Assembly: GCA_023251435.1 (NCBI GenBank)
Contig: JAHEYU010000008.1
Coordinates: 29,287-93,286, forward strand
Source of the DNA: Bacteroidota bacterium
Lineage (GTDB): Bacteria; Bacteroidota; Bacteroidia; Bacteroidales; Prolixibacteraceae
Length of the DNA stretch: 64,000 nucleotides
Reading direction: 5' to 3'
Position numbers and translations under genes: made by a program. The notes under the pieces are model-generated. The model ran no database searches and was not told the origin of the DNA. It saw only the letters and a program-made list of their open reading frames with translations. Positions 54,151 through 62,498 of this stretch are shown here, piece by piece. Every line of letters starts with the position of its first letter. Position 1 is the first letter of the stretch.

Positions 54151-55581
54151 TTAATTTGTAATATCCTGATTGATATTAAATAACTTCCCGAGTTTTGACT
54201 TAGCTCCAATAACTTCGTAAATGCTCTGATAATAGTTGGTCAGGTTACTAAGATATTGATTCTGACTGGTCATCAAATCCATACTTGAAGCCATCCCTTG
54301 TTTGTATTTTTCGAGGGTACGCTGGTAAATAACGTCCGACAATTCTTTGCTTTTCTTCTGATTCTGGAAGTGTTCCATTTTCAGTTTCAGATCGCTTTGG
54401 TACTGACTTGCCTGCATCATTAAACTGCTTGAAACCAACGATCGGGTATTCTTGGCTTTTTCGAGTGCCAAACGTTTTTGAGATAAAACAGACATTCGTT
54501 GACCGCTGCTAAAAATCGGCAAACTCAAATTTATCCCAATCATATCTTTGGGTGCGAAATCAAAAGCTGGAGCTTTTAGTTTTTCGGTATGATTATAAAA
54601 ACCGGCAATTGTTGGAAGAAAATTGCTTTTGGCCAGATCTAAGTCAAGTTTAGCAGCTTTTTCTGAAGTTTGAATAAGCTGGTAATCAACATTTTGTTCG
54701 ATGTTGAATGTCTCAGTCATTAATTCGAGGCTCGATTTTGTTAGCGACTCACCAGACTCTAAAGCGTCGGCTAATTCAATTTTCTGCAAATCTTCCATCC
54801 CCAATTGGATTTTCAATAAACGATAAGCCATATTCAAATTGCTTTCAATCTGGTTCATGGCGTTTCGAATCGTATTTGCGGTCACTTCCAACTGATCAAC
54901 ATCCGTTTTTTCGAGGAAGCCCTGCTTGTTCATCTCCGTAATTTCATACAGGGTTTTGTTAATATTTTCAAGATTTTGGCTCAAAATATTTTTGCTTTCC
55001 TCTGCCATTTGAATCATGGTGTACGTATTTGTTACGGTCTCAATCACCTCCAGTCTTGTTTTTTCGGCGGTCTGTTGGGTAAGTCCGTAATAAACTTTGG
55101 TTGCCTGTAAACCAACAATATACGATCCGCTGAAGATTAATTGCGAAAGCGTTAAATCGAAAGTGGTGTTGTTTTTGAGGCCAAGTTCGATTGGAGTGCC
55201 CGCTTCACTATTCAGGAAAATACTTTCACCGCTCATAAGTTCAAGCGAACTCATCGTTCCGCTTTGTGTTGTTGGATCCCATGGAACTTCCTCGTTTGAT
55301 AAAACTGTTCTACCTCCAAAACTTAAAGTTGGCACTTTAAAAATGTGAGAATAACTTCCTTTTCCTGAGATTTGAGGAAGCCCATTGGCAATTGTTTCCC
55401 AAACCTTTTTTTGAGCAATTTTAAGGTCAAGATCCGAATTTAGAATATTCGTGTTGTTTTTGGATGCCATAATTAAAGCATCCTGAAGTGTGAGTTTCAC
55501 TGTTTCCTGGGCATTTGAAATGAATGTCCCAAAAAAGAGCATCACTGCCAGTAAATAAAATTGTGTTTGTTTTCTGAACAT
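54151..55581 (-). CDS. TolC-family outer-membrane efflux channel
   Basis: A 476-aa outer-membrane channel. A signal peptide (about 1-24) is followed by two OEP repeats of long helices (TLQDALIMASKNNTNI ... KVWETIANGLPQISG; YQLIQTSEKAAKLDLDLAKSNFLPTIAG). It forms a trimer with the adaptor and RND pump. Its stop lies 141 nt before the adaptor start, and its start is 15 nt from the regulator stop. Confidence 0.92.
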   Translation of the reverse strand: MFRKQTQFYLLAVMLFFGTFISNAQETVKLTLQDALIMASKNNTNILNSDLDLKIAQKKVWETIANGLPQISGKGSYSHIFKVPTLSFGGRTVLSNEEVPWDPTTQSGTMSSLELMSGESIFLNSEAGTPIELGLKNNTTFDLTLSQLIFSGSYIVGLQATKVYYGLTQQTAEKTRLEVIETVTNTYTMIQMAEESKNILSQNLENINKTLYEITEMNKQGFLEKTDVDQLEVTANTIRNAMNQIESNLNMAYRLLKIQLGMEDLQKIELADALESGESLTKSSLELMTETFNIEQNVDYQLIQTSEKAAKLDLDLAKSNFLPTIAGFYNHTEKLKAPAFDFAPKDMIGINLSLPIFSSGQRMSVLSQKRLALEKAKNTRSLVSSSLMMQASQYQSDLKLKMEHFQNQKKSKELSDVIYQRTLEKYKQGMASSMDLMTSQNQYLSNLTNYYQSIYEVIGAKSKLGKLFNINQDITN

Positions 55582-55596
55582 GTTTTGTAATGTTTA

Positions 55597-56247
55597 TTAG
55601 TGATTTTTATTTTTTTGAATGATTTCCGATTTTCTCTTTTCAAAATAAGCTATGCCTTCAGGATTTGCAATGGCCCTGATATGGCTTTCGAACAGCACTT
55701 GAAAAACTTCTTCAAACGTGGTGTTTTCAGCGAAGCAGAAGTCGTTGTTATGGGTCATTACCAAATTACGAACATACAAACCAGCAATTAGCTCAATGTT
55801 TACATCGCTGCGATAAAGTCCTTCAGTTATTCCCTTTTCTATATTTTTGCTTATCTGGCTGAAAATATGATTCTGTTTTCGAATCATAAATTGTTGAAAA
55901 ATGGGTTCGTAATATTTTTTAAGTTCAAACTTTAATTTCGGATTAAAGCGACCCATCTCTTCAAACACCCTAAGACTTACCTGAAGCAGTATTTCAATGG
56001 CATTTATCTCATCAATTTTCAATTTCGACATTTCTATATCCCACCTCATTTCATCATAATAGAAAAGCTTTTCAATCAGGTCTTCCTTGCTTTTCACATA
56101 TTGATAAAGGGTTTTTTTTGACATGCCGAGGCTTCGGCTAATATCATCCATGTTTAAGTTTCTGATCCCAAATTCATAGAACAATTCCACCGTTCTTTTT
56201 AGAATCTCAATTAGTTTGGGGTCGTTTAAATTCATTTCATTGTACAT
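55597..56247 (-). CDS. TetR/AcrR-family repressor of the efflux operon
   Basis: A 216-aa TetR-type regulator. The N-terminal helix-turn-helix (about 18-62: FYEFGIRNLNMDDISRSLGMSKKTLYQYVKSKEDLI) and a ligand domain to the end. The start at 56247 (MYNEMN) has a purine-rich site just upstream. It is first in the operon it probably represses; an 18-bp palindrome lies upstream of it. The inducing ligand is unknown. Confidence 0.9.
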   Translation of the reverse strand: MYNEMNLNDPKLIEILKRTVELFYEFGIRNLNMDDISRSLGMSKKTLYQYVKSKEDLIEKLFYYDEMRWDIEMSKLKIDEINAIEILLQVSLRVFEEMGRFNPKLKFELKKYYEPIFQQFMIRKQNHIFSQISKNIEKGITEGLYRSDVNIELIAGLYVRNLVMTHNNDFCFAENTTFEEVFQVLFESHIRAIANPEGIAYFEKRKSEIIQKNKNH

Positions 56248-56658
56248 TTTTATCCTCAATTTTTATTTCCCGACAAAGAAAGGAAACATTTACGACAGGA
56301 AACGTTTCCTGTATATAAATTGTTCATTAATTATTTGTGCCAAATTTCCGGATTTGTTTTGTGCGAGTTATTATTCGTGTAGATAGTGCGGCAATTTTAA
56401 TAGGTAAATGACTGATTTTTGGAGGTAAAAGAATTTGGCCATCTACCTGCTTGCCCAGCCTGAGATCAAATCCCCGCCTTTGCTGAATGGCTTTTTATAT
56501 TAGCAGATAAATAGTTGGAGACATAATTCAATTTGCGGTAAAAATTTAGCTTAGGAGGCAATAAATAGAATCGAATCGTGGTTAGTTAACTTGTAATACC
56601 TAAATGATTAAGCGAATGTGCAACTTATCTTACCGCCACAATCATTAAATAAACCTAT
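56248..56658. other. Intergenic region with efflux operator
   Basis: About 410 bp between the tetR gene and the barrel gene. Near the tetR end it holds the palindromic operator (56295-56312). The rest has no visible gene; a low-complexity AT-rich part follows. Confidence 0.5.
56295..56312 (-). promoter_or_regulatory. TetR operator candidate
   Basis: ACAGGAAACGTTTCCTGT is a perfect 18-bp palindrome, 48 nt upstream of the tetR start. An extra half-site AGGAAACATT lies at 56281-56290, on the tetR side. It is a strong candidate for self-repression of the efflux operon. Confidence 0.7.
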
Positions 56659-57204
56659 ATGAAAAAACTACTTTCAATTATTATATTATTTATTGTGATT
56701 CCGTTTGCTACCTATAGCCAGGAAAAAGAAGAGAAAGATGATAACTTTCATTTTATTGATGCAGGCACAGGAGTCAGCTATACTCGCGAAGTGCACGGGG
56801 TATTGAATGTTGCACTTACAAATAGCATTGGTACATTTATGGCCAATTTCATTGATTACAACTTGGCCTTTGGCAAATCAGATGTGCTGTTCCATGAGTT
56901 CAATTTTAAGATAGGACCCTATTATCAATTCAACAGGTACTCCTATATAGCTGTTTCCTCTGGGGTATCACTTATATGGAATTCAGGTCCTGTAGTTGAT
57001 TCTGAATATGATAATTTTTATCGCTATTATACTACCACATACTCGGAAGACGAATTTCTACTCAACATTCCAATCCAGGCAAAATTAAATATTGGAGTCT
57101 ATAAAGGTTACTGTATTGGATTTAAGGGCACTTATAATAAGATGATCGAAAAATCGGTAGAAGACAAGTGGACGGTTCTGATGTATCTGGCAGTGGGTTT
57201 TTAA
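56659..57204 (+). CDS. Outer-membrane beta-barrel-like protein
   Basis: A 181-aa secreted protein with a signal peptide (about 1-20, cut after TYSQ). The rest alternates hydrophobic and polar residues with aromatic girdles (KIGPYYQFNRYSYIAVSSGVSLIWN, KLNIGVYKGYCIGFKGTY) as in a small outer-membrane barrel, and ends in VGF. No family was recognised with confidence. It is a single gene convergent with yqaA. Confidence 0.7.
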   Translation: MKKLLSIIILFIVIPFATYSQEKEEKDDNFHFIDAGTGVSYTREVHGVLNVALTNSIGTFMANFIDYNLAFGKSDVLFHEFNFKIGPYYQFNRYSYIAVSSGVSLIWNSGPVVDSEYDNFYRYYTTTYSEDEFLLNIPIQAKLNIGVYKGYCIGFKGTYNKMIEKSVEDKWTVLMYLAVGF

Positions 57205-57230
57205 TGAATTGTATATAACCAATAGTCACT

Positions 57231-57671
57231 TTAGAACACCACTCCACTTAGCCATGCCCAAACCAGATACCGCAAAAATTTTCCGGCAAGCATAGCAAAA
57301 GCCGTGATCCAGATATTGGCCCGCAAAATACCAAGCCCAACAGCAAAAATATCGCCCACCGCCGGAACCCAGCACAAAAAAGCAAAGATTGCTCCCCGCT
57401 TATACATTCGGTTGTGCCACTTTTCAATGGTTTCGCGTTTGATTCGGAGGTACTTCTCTATCCATTCCCATTTCCCGAGATAACCCAGAGCAAAACTGCT
57501 CATGCCACCCAACCAGTTTCCGGCTGTAGCTACCAAAACGGCTGCCGGAACATTGGTTCCATTGGCAATCAGATAAGAAAGTAAAGCTTCGGAACTAAAA
57601 GGGACAACCGTAGCAGCCAGAAAACTTGCTAAAAATAATCCCCACAGTCCGTAATCAAAAAGTCCTTCCAT
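57231..57671 (-). CDS. yqaA: YqaA family membrane protein
   Basis: A 146-aa inner-membrane protein of the DedA/VTT-like YqaA family, with four or five TM helices. FLASFLAATVVPFSSEALL, GNWLGGMSSFALG and WVPAVGDIFAVGLGILR are shared with E. coli YqaA. The start at 57671 (MEGLFDYG) aligns with the family; an upstream ATG at 57704 would contain a -7 promoter box (57680-57687, minus strand) inside the coding region. If that box is used, the message would be nearly leaderless. Function is probably lipid or ion movement, not established. Confidence 0.82.
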   Translation of the reverse strand: MEGLFDYGLWGLFLASFLAATVVPFSSEALLSYLIANGTNVPAAVLVATAGNWLGGMSSFALGYLGKWEWIEKYLRIKRETIEKWHNRMYKRGAIFAFLCWVPAVGDIFAVGLGILRANIWITAFAMLAGKFLRYLVWAWLSGVVF

Positions 57672-57679
57672 AGTATATA

Positions 57680-57687
57680 CAAAAGTA
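57680..57687 (-). promoter_or_regulatory. -7 box at the yqaA start
   Basis: On the minus strand it reads TACTTTTG, an exact TAnnTTTG match only 8 nt upstream of the ATG at 57671. Confidence 0.45.
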
Positions 57688-57858
57688 AAAAGCTCATCGG
57701 GCATTCAACTGGTTAAAAAATAAAAGATCAGTAATACCCAATAAAAAAACTGCCAGTTCGGAGAAATTTGGTTCCCCTTGCTGACAGTAATTGGTTGGTT
57801 GGTTTAGAACAGTATCCCGATATCAGGATGAAAAGCTATTTGAATTGAGGTGTGTGTA

Positions 57859-59172
57859 TTAAATGTTTGGTATTTTCCAGGGTGAACGGAATTCTCTCAT
57901 CAGCATTTTGCTTGCTTCTGAATTATTTATAATTTTTTCTTTCTCCGGATCCCACTGGATTTTCTGTTTGGTTGTCATTGCAATTTCGCCAAGCAACCCA
58001 ACCGAAATGGAACGATGTGCTACTTCCACCGGCGTAATTGTTTCCTTACGGGTACGAATGCATTCGAGGAAATTGGCAATATGGTCGTTGCTTTTGTAGA
58101 GCGCCTTTTTATTGGCTCCCAATTCTTCAGAAATCAACTCAGGTTTCGAAGCGCTGATTTTATCGCCGCGGTCAACATGAATCCAGCCATTTTCGCCATA
58201 CCATGTAACTCCCATTCCATGAGGTAAGCGGGCAGAATTAGCAACGCGAATCTCGACTCCGGATTTATATTTACAATTGAAATCAAACTCCATCGGTACA
58301 TTGTACAATTCTCCTGAACCAGGATAAACACCTTCTCCTGAAACTTCGATTGGCCCGGTGCGGTCGAGTCCCAGTCCCCAATGTGCAATGTCGATATGAT
58401 GCCCGGCCCAGTCAGTCAGCTGGCCTCCTGAATAATCTAAAATCCAGCGCCAGTTCCAGTGGCAAACGCCGCGATACGGAACTTTAGGCGCCGATCCCAA
58501 CCAGAAATCCCAGTCAAGTCCGGCTGGTACATCTTTTATTGCAGGCATGCCTACAAGTTTTGCTGCGTTTGGCAAGCCAACTTCAACCCGATCCACTTTT
58601 CCTATCCGGCCGTTAAAAACCAGCTCGGCACCTTTGTGGAAATTTGCTACCGAACGCTGCCAGCTTCCGGTTTGCCATATAATTTTGTTTTTCTGAACTG
58701 CCTTTACAATCTGCTGACCTTCGCCGATGCTGCGGGCCAAAGGCTTTTCTCCATAAATGTCTATTTTTTTGTTGGCTGCCGCAACGTAAGCAATGCTGTG
58801 CCAATGATCTGGAACCGAAATACAAACGGCATCGAGTTTTTCTTTCTCCAGAAATTCGCGGTAATCCTTGTGCTTCCGGCAATCAGAATTATTATAAAAT
58901 TTGTTCACCATTGCCGAAGCCTTTTCGAGATTGTTTGAGTCGAGGTCGCACATTGATACGAATTGAACCTCTTTAAACTTCAGGAAGCCTCTCATGTTGC
59001 TCACGCCCTGCGAACCAACTCCAATTGAGCCCATTACAATTCGATCGCTTGGTGGAACCATTCCGTTCATTCCCATTGCCGAAGATGGAATAATATGAGG
59101 CAGAACCATCGTTCCGGCCACCAGCGAAATCGAATTTCGTAGAAAAGATCTGCGCGTGCTTTTGTTTTCCAT
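57859..59172 (-). CDS. Gfo/Idh/MocA oxidoreductase, Tat-exported (second copy)
   Basis: A 437-aa NAD(P)-fold protein with an N-terminal twin-arginine signal (STRRSFLR). The Rossmann part has GSIGVGSQG, the EKP signature is GEKPLARS, and the C-terminal sheet domain is intact (DWAGHHIDIAHWGLG). Exported members can be cofactor-retaining oxidoreductases or NAD-dependent glycosidases (GH109-type). It is 179 nt downstream of its paralogue and shares the strand with the NapC-SUMF1 gene. The start at 59172 puts the RR motif at the N terminus. Confidence 0.88.
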   Translation of the reverse strand: MENKSTRRSFLRNSISLVAGTMVLPHIIPSSAMGMNGMVPPSDRIVMGSIGVGSQGVSNMRGFLKFKEVQFVSMCDLDSNNLEKASAMVNKFYNNSDCRKHKDYREFLEKEKLDAVCISVPDHWHSIAYVAAANKKIDIYGEKPLARSIGEGQQIVKAVQKNKIIWQTGSWQRSVANFHKGAELVFNGRIGKVDRVEVGLPNAAKLVGMPAIKDVPAGLDWDFWLGSAPKVPYRGVCHWNWRWILDYSGGQLTDWAGHHIDIAHWGLGLDRTGPIEVSGEGVYPGSGELYNVPMEFDFNCKYKSGVEIRVANSARLPHGMGVTWYGENGWIHVDRGDKISASKPELISEELGANKKALYKSNDHIANFLECIRTRKETITPVEVAHRSISVGLLGEIAMTTKQKIQWDPEKEKIINNSEASKMLMREFRSPWKIPNI

Positions 59173-59351
59173 ATTTGTTAAGTTTGAAGCCTCCCCCGCC
59201 CCCTCCAAAAGAGGGGAGAAAAAAAGCAGATTGGTTGTTATTGATGATTATTCAAAATATATCTATTAACATTTTACTCATTCTAATTAGGCATCCCTGT
59301 CCAACTTACTATGCGCCCCCTTCTGAATGGTAGGAGGAGGCCATTGGGTCT

Positions 59352-60701
59352 CTATGCTTTGTGCGCAGTTCCCGGAACCGGCACTTCAAACTGCATATCA
59401 ACCGGACCAAATTCTATGACTTTCGGGCCAAGATCCATATCCGACTTATAGATTTCTTCCCAGGTGACCTTTTTGCCGGTGTATGCTGCTGTGCGTGCCA
59501 TAATTGCTGTAAGCGTTGAAATAGCAGTTTCTTCAGCCTGATTTACATACTCACCGGTGCGAATGGCGTGTACAAGATGCATGTGTTCCTGCACGTAAGC
59601 CGGAATTTTTATATGATTTGTTTCGTTGCCATTTTCATCTTTCGGATATTCGAATTGCCATTTTACCGTTCCATCGAGGTTCCAAATAGTATTAGCGCAG
59701 TTAGTGTATCCCTCGGTTCCCATAATAAATTCGCCGGTTCCGTTGGCACAATTGTCGATCTGGCGACACATGCTATGCGAAAAAACACCACTGCCGTAAT
59801 CAAAGTCAATACTGAAGAAATCATACTGATCGCCTGTTAAACGGCGTGCACGGCCTCCGTAGCCAATCGCACTTTCAGGATTACGACCTAAAAACCAATT
59901 AATTACATCAATATTATGAACATGCGTATCTAAAATGTGATCACCACATAACCAAACAAAATTATTCCAGTTGCGAATCATGTAAGTCATATCGTCCCAG
60001 CCTTCTTCGCGGGTACGGAACCAAACGTGGTTCTGATTCCAGAAAGCTCTTGCCGAAACCGGTGTTCCGATGGCGCCGTTTGCAACCTGCTGATAAGTCT
60101 CAATATAATCCTGCTGATGACGGCGTTGTGTACCGGTAACCACATTCAAACCAACAGCCTGTGCTTTTTTGCCGCTGGCAATTATCGAGCGGATACCAAC
60201 CGGATCGACCGCCATTGGTTTTTCCATGAAAACATGCTTGTTCTGCAAAACTGCTTCCTTGAAATGATCGGGTCTGAACTGGGGCGGAGTAGCCAGAATT
60301 ACTACATCGACATCCGGCAAGGCCATCACTTTTTTATATCCGTCGAATCCGGCAAAGCAGTTTTCTGCCGGAATCTCCATTTTTAGTTTCGAAAAGCGTT
60401 CTCGACAGGCATCCATTTTATCCTGAAATACATCAGCCAAAGCAACGATGTGCAAATCCGGACCAGCGCTTACAAAATTCATTGCAGCCCCGGTTCCCCG
60501 GTTGCCACAACCAACCAATGCGGCGCGCAGTTTTTTGCCTTTGGGAGCAGCTTTCAAAACGGGTGGTAGTCCAAGTGCTTTTGCGTCTTTTGCTTTCTTG
60601 CATCCTGAAATCATTGCAGTTGCGCCCAACAACCCTATTCCGGCCAAAGCGGTCGATTCAAGAAATCTTCTTCTGTTTAAACCTTTATTGTTATTTTCCA
60701 T
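59352..60701 (-). CDS. Gfo/Idh/MocA oxidoreductase, Tat lipoprotein (first copy)
   Basis: A 449-aa NAD(P)-fold protein. Twin-arginine NRRRFLE and lipobox ISGC (Cys near 34) indicate an exported, lipid-anchored protein. AALVGCGNRGTGAAM is the dinucleotide loop, MEKPMAVD the EKP signature, and CGDHILDTHVHNIDVINWFLG the catalytic-domain His/Asp cluster. It begins 14 nt after the NapC-SUMF1 stop, so both are surely co-transcribed. A sugar or polyol substrate is likely, but unknown. Confidence 0.9.
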   Translation of the reverse strand: MENNNKGLNRRRFLESTALAGIGLLGATAMISGCKKAKDAKALGLPPVLKAAPKGKKLRAALVGCGNRGTGAAMNFVSAGPDLHIVALADVFQDKMDACRERFSKLKMEIPAENCFAGFDGYKKVMALPDVDVVILATPPQFRPDHFKEAVLQNKHVFMEKPMAVDPVGIRSIIASGKKAQAVGLNVVTGTQRRHQQDYIETYQQVANGAIGTPVSARAFWNQNHVWFRTREEGWDDMTYMIRNWNNFVWLCGDHILDTHVHNIDVINWFLGRNPESAIGYGGRARRLTGDQYDFFSIDFDYGSGVFSHSMCRQIDNCANGTGEFIMGTEGYTNCANTIWNLDGTVKWQFEYPKDENGNETNHIKIPAYVQEHMHLVHAIRTGEYVNQAEETAISTLTAIMARTAAYTGKKVTWEEIYKSDMDLGPKVIEFGPVDMQFEVPVPGTAHKA

Positions 60702-60715
60702 CGGGAACAGTTTTT

Positions 60716-62242
60716 TTATTTAACATTCTCATCTACTTCACACACTACCCTGAAACCAATATCAACACAATCGGAATACCACCAAACGCTCTTTGGCATT
60801 TGCGGGTCGGTAACCAACCATGCTTTGGTTTTGGTGAAATCGCGGGCGGCGCTGCGTACATCTTTGGCATCGCTTTTAAACGAACCGCCTCTGATTACAC
60901 GTTCCTGACCTTTTTTAGGTCCTTTCGGATTTACAGCTCCTTTTTTATAGGCCGCATAAGCTGTTGGAGAATAATAATCGGAACAGAATTCATACACATT
61001 TCCCAACATGTTTTTTAGGCCAAAAGGATTTTCTTTTACTGAAGCCGGCTCCTGAGTTAGACCAGGACTGGTTTCCTTGTAAACTACATACGACTGGATA
61101 ACAGCAGTATCGCGTCCAAATATCTTTCTAAAGAATCCTTCCGAAGTGAAATCCTTCGGGTTCCCTTCGAAAAAGTAAGGAGTTTGTTTGCCTCCGCGGG
61201 AAGCATATTCCCATTCGGCTTCAGTAGGAAGACGGTATTTTTTGCCGGTAACTTTCGAAAGCCATTTGCAATAAGTATCAGCAGCCTTCCACGACATCGT
61301 AATGGCTGGTCGCGAGCCTTTGCCCCAACCCTGATCGGGCGCTCCCCAGGGAGGTGTAGGGCCTGAAATGGCGTCAACATTTTCGGTTTCCTCGGTTTCT
61401 TTGCGTCCCTGCGACGAGGTAGCTTTAAAGAATTCCAGGTATTCATCCCAGCTAACTTCGACTTTCGCCATAAAAAACCTTGAAAGTTTTACCGGATGAG
61501 CAGGCCCTTCGTCAGGTTTCCTAAATGGCTCTTTCTTCGGGCTACCCATAATGAATTGCCCCCCTGGAATTGCAACCATCTCAAACGACAGGCTTGTTCC
61601 CGGTATTTTTTCAGTAAAATTTGTGAAGCTGGTTACTGCAGTTGGCTCGGTAAAAATTTCAGCAGAAGCAGTAGCTGTCATGCCGAAGTTTTTATTGGAT
61701 TCATGCTTCTTGTTTGGGTCGAAATGACCTACATCGAGATGACAATTCAGACAGCTAATTTCAGTTTTGCTGGTTAAAAAGCTTAGGTGAGCATTTTCTC
61801 CCTCAACGGTGAGTGTTTTTGGAAAGAGATTTTGATGACATTTTACGCACGACTCAGTGTAAACAAACTTTTTAGCCTTATCGAGCGTTCGTTTTGATTC
61901 CCATTTATAATCAGCTGAATCTTTGAACAGGTAGCCATACAAATCGATAGCTCCATGTTTGGCCTTGGCTGCCAGCATTCCATGTCCCTTCGGCGGAAGG
62001 TGGCACTCTACACAATGTACAATTACACCAGCCTGGTTGTCGTAATGAGGCGAAAGCTTCCAGCTCTGCTCTGCATGTGGGTGAACGTGACACGACATAC
62101 AATATTCGTCGGTCGAGGTATAACTTGCAGCCTTGTTCACGCCAAGCATAAAAACTGCCCCTGCGATCAGACCAATAATTATTACCGACAGAAATGCTTT
62201 TCTACCGGTAAACAAGCTGCGCACAGAATTCCATCCCTTCAT
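60716..62242 (-). CDS. Tetraheme NapC/NrfH cytochrome fused to SUMF1-type domain
   Basis: A 508-aa fusion. Residues 14-36 are a TM anchor. Four heme motifs follow: CMSCH (48-52), CVECH (77-81), CVKCH (132-136) and CLNCH (164-168), as in the NapC/NirT/NrfH quinol dehydrogenases that pass electrons from menaquinol to the periplasm. Residues 218-503 are a formylglycine-enzyme (SUMF1) fold: IPGGQFIMGSP, YRLPTEAEWEYA, GNVYEFCSDYY, RVIRGGSF. The two catalytic cysteines of true FGE near GGSF are Ser and Asp or Val here, so it is not an active FGE. It is first in a unit with two exported Gfo/Idh proteins. Confidence 0.88.
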   Translation of the reverse strand: MKGWNSVRSLFTGRKAFLSVIIIGLIAGAVFMLGVNKAASYTSTDEYCMSCHVHPHAEQSWKLSPHYDNQAGVIVHCVECHLPPKGHGMLAAKAKHGAIDLYGYLFKDSADYKWESKRTLDKAKKFVYTESCVKCHQNLFPKTLTVEGENAHLSFLTSKTEISCLNCHLDVGHFDPNKKHESNKNFGMTATASAEIFTEPTAVTSFTNFTEKIPGTSLSFEMVAIPGGQFIMGSPKKEPFRKPDEGPAHPVKLSRFFMAKVEVSWDEYLEFFKATSSQGRKETEETENVDAISGPTPPWGAPDQGWGKGSRPAITMSWKAADTYCKWLSKVTGKKYRLPTEAEWEYASRGGKQTPYFFEGNPKDFTSEGFFRKIFGRDTAVIQSYVVYKETSPGLTQEPASVKENPFGLKNMLGNVYEFCSDYYSPTAYAAYKKGAVNPKGPKKGQERVIRGGSFKSDAKDVRSAARDFTKTKAWLVTDPQMPKSVWWYSDCVDIGFRVVCEVDENVK

Positions 62243-62498
62243 AAAATCAGACTAATTTAAATTGAAAAATTCTCCGGAAACTGATGAAATACTTTTCCGG
62301 AATTTTAAATCTTCACAAACAAAGCTAATAGTATGCAATTAGCGTGGTTTTAGCTGAGGTTTACAGGCGGGTTACTGAAAGGTTAATTTTGGGTTAATAT
62401 TTAGACTTTAATCAAGCGATAAAAATATCAAAATATCTGATATTTAAGTGTATGAAGAAATAAATTTAAAAATTAACCCTGTTCAATAACATGTTTTT
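62243..62498. other. Intergenic region upstream of the NapC-SUMF1 gene
   Basis: About 255 bp. It is AT-rich, with GGTTAAT repeated near 62372 and 62393, and no gene. It is the likely place for regulation of the unit by the adjacent membrane regulator, but no box is certain. Confidence 0.4.

Noticed and set aside
60716..61590. Active formylglycine-generating enzyme for sulfatase maturation
   Set aside because: The two copper-binding cysteines near the GGSF motif are missing, and no sulfatase gene is in the window.
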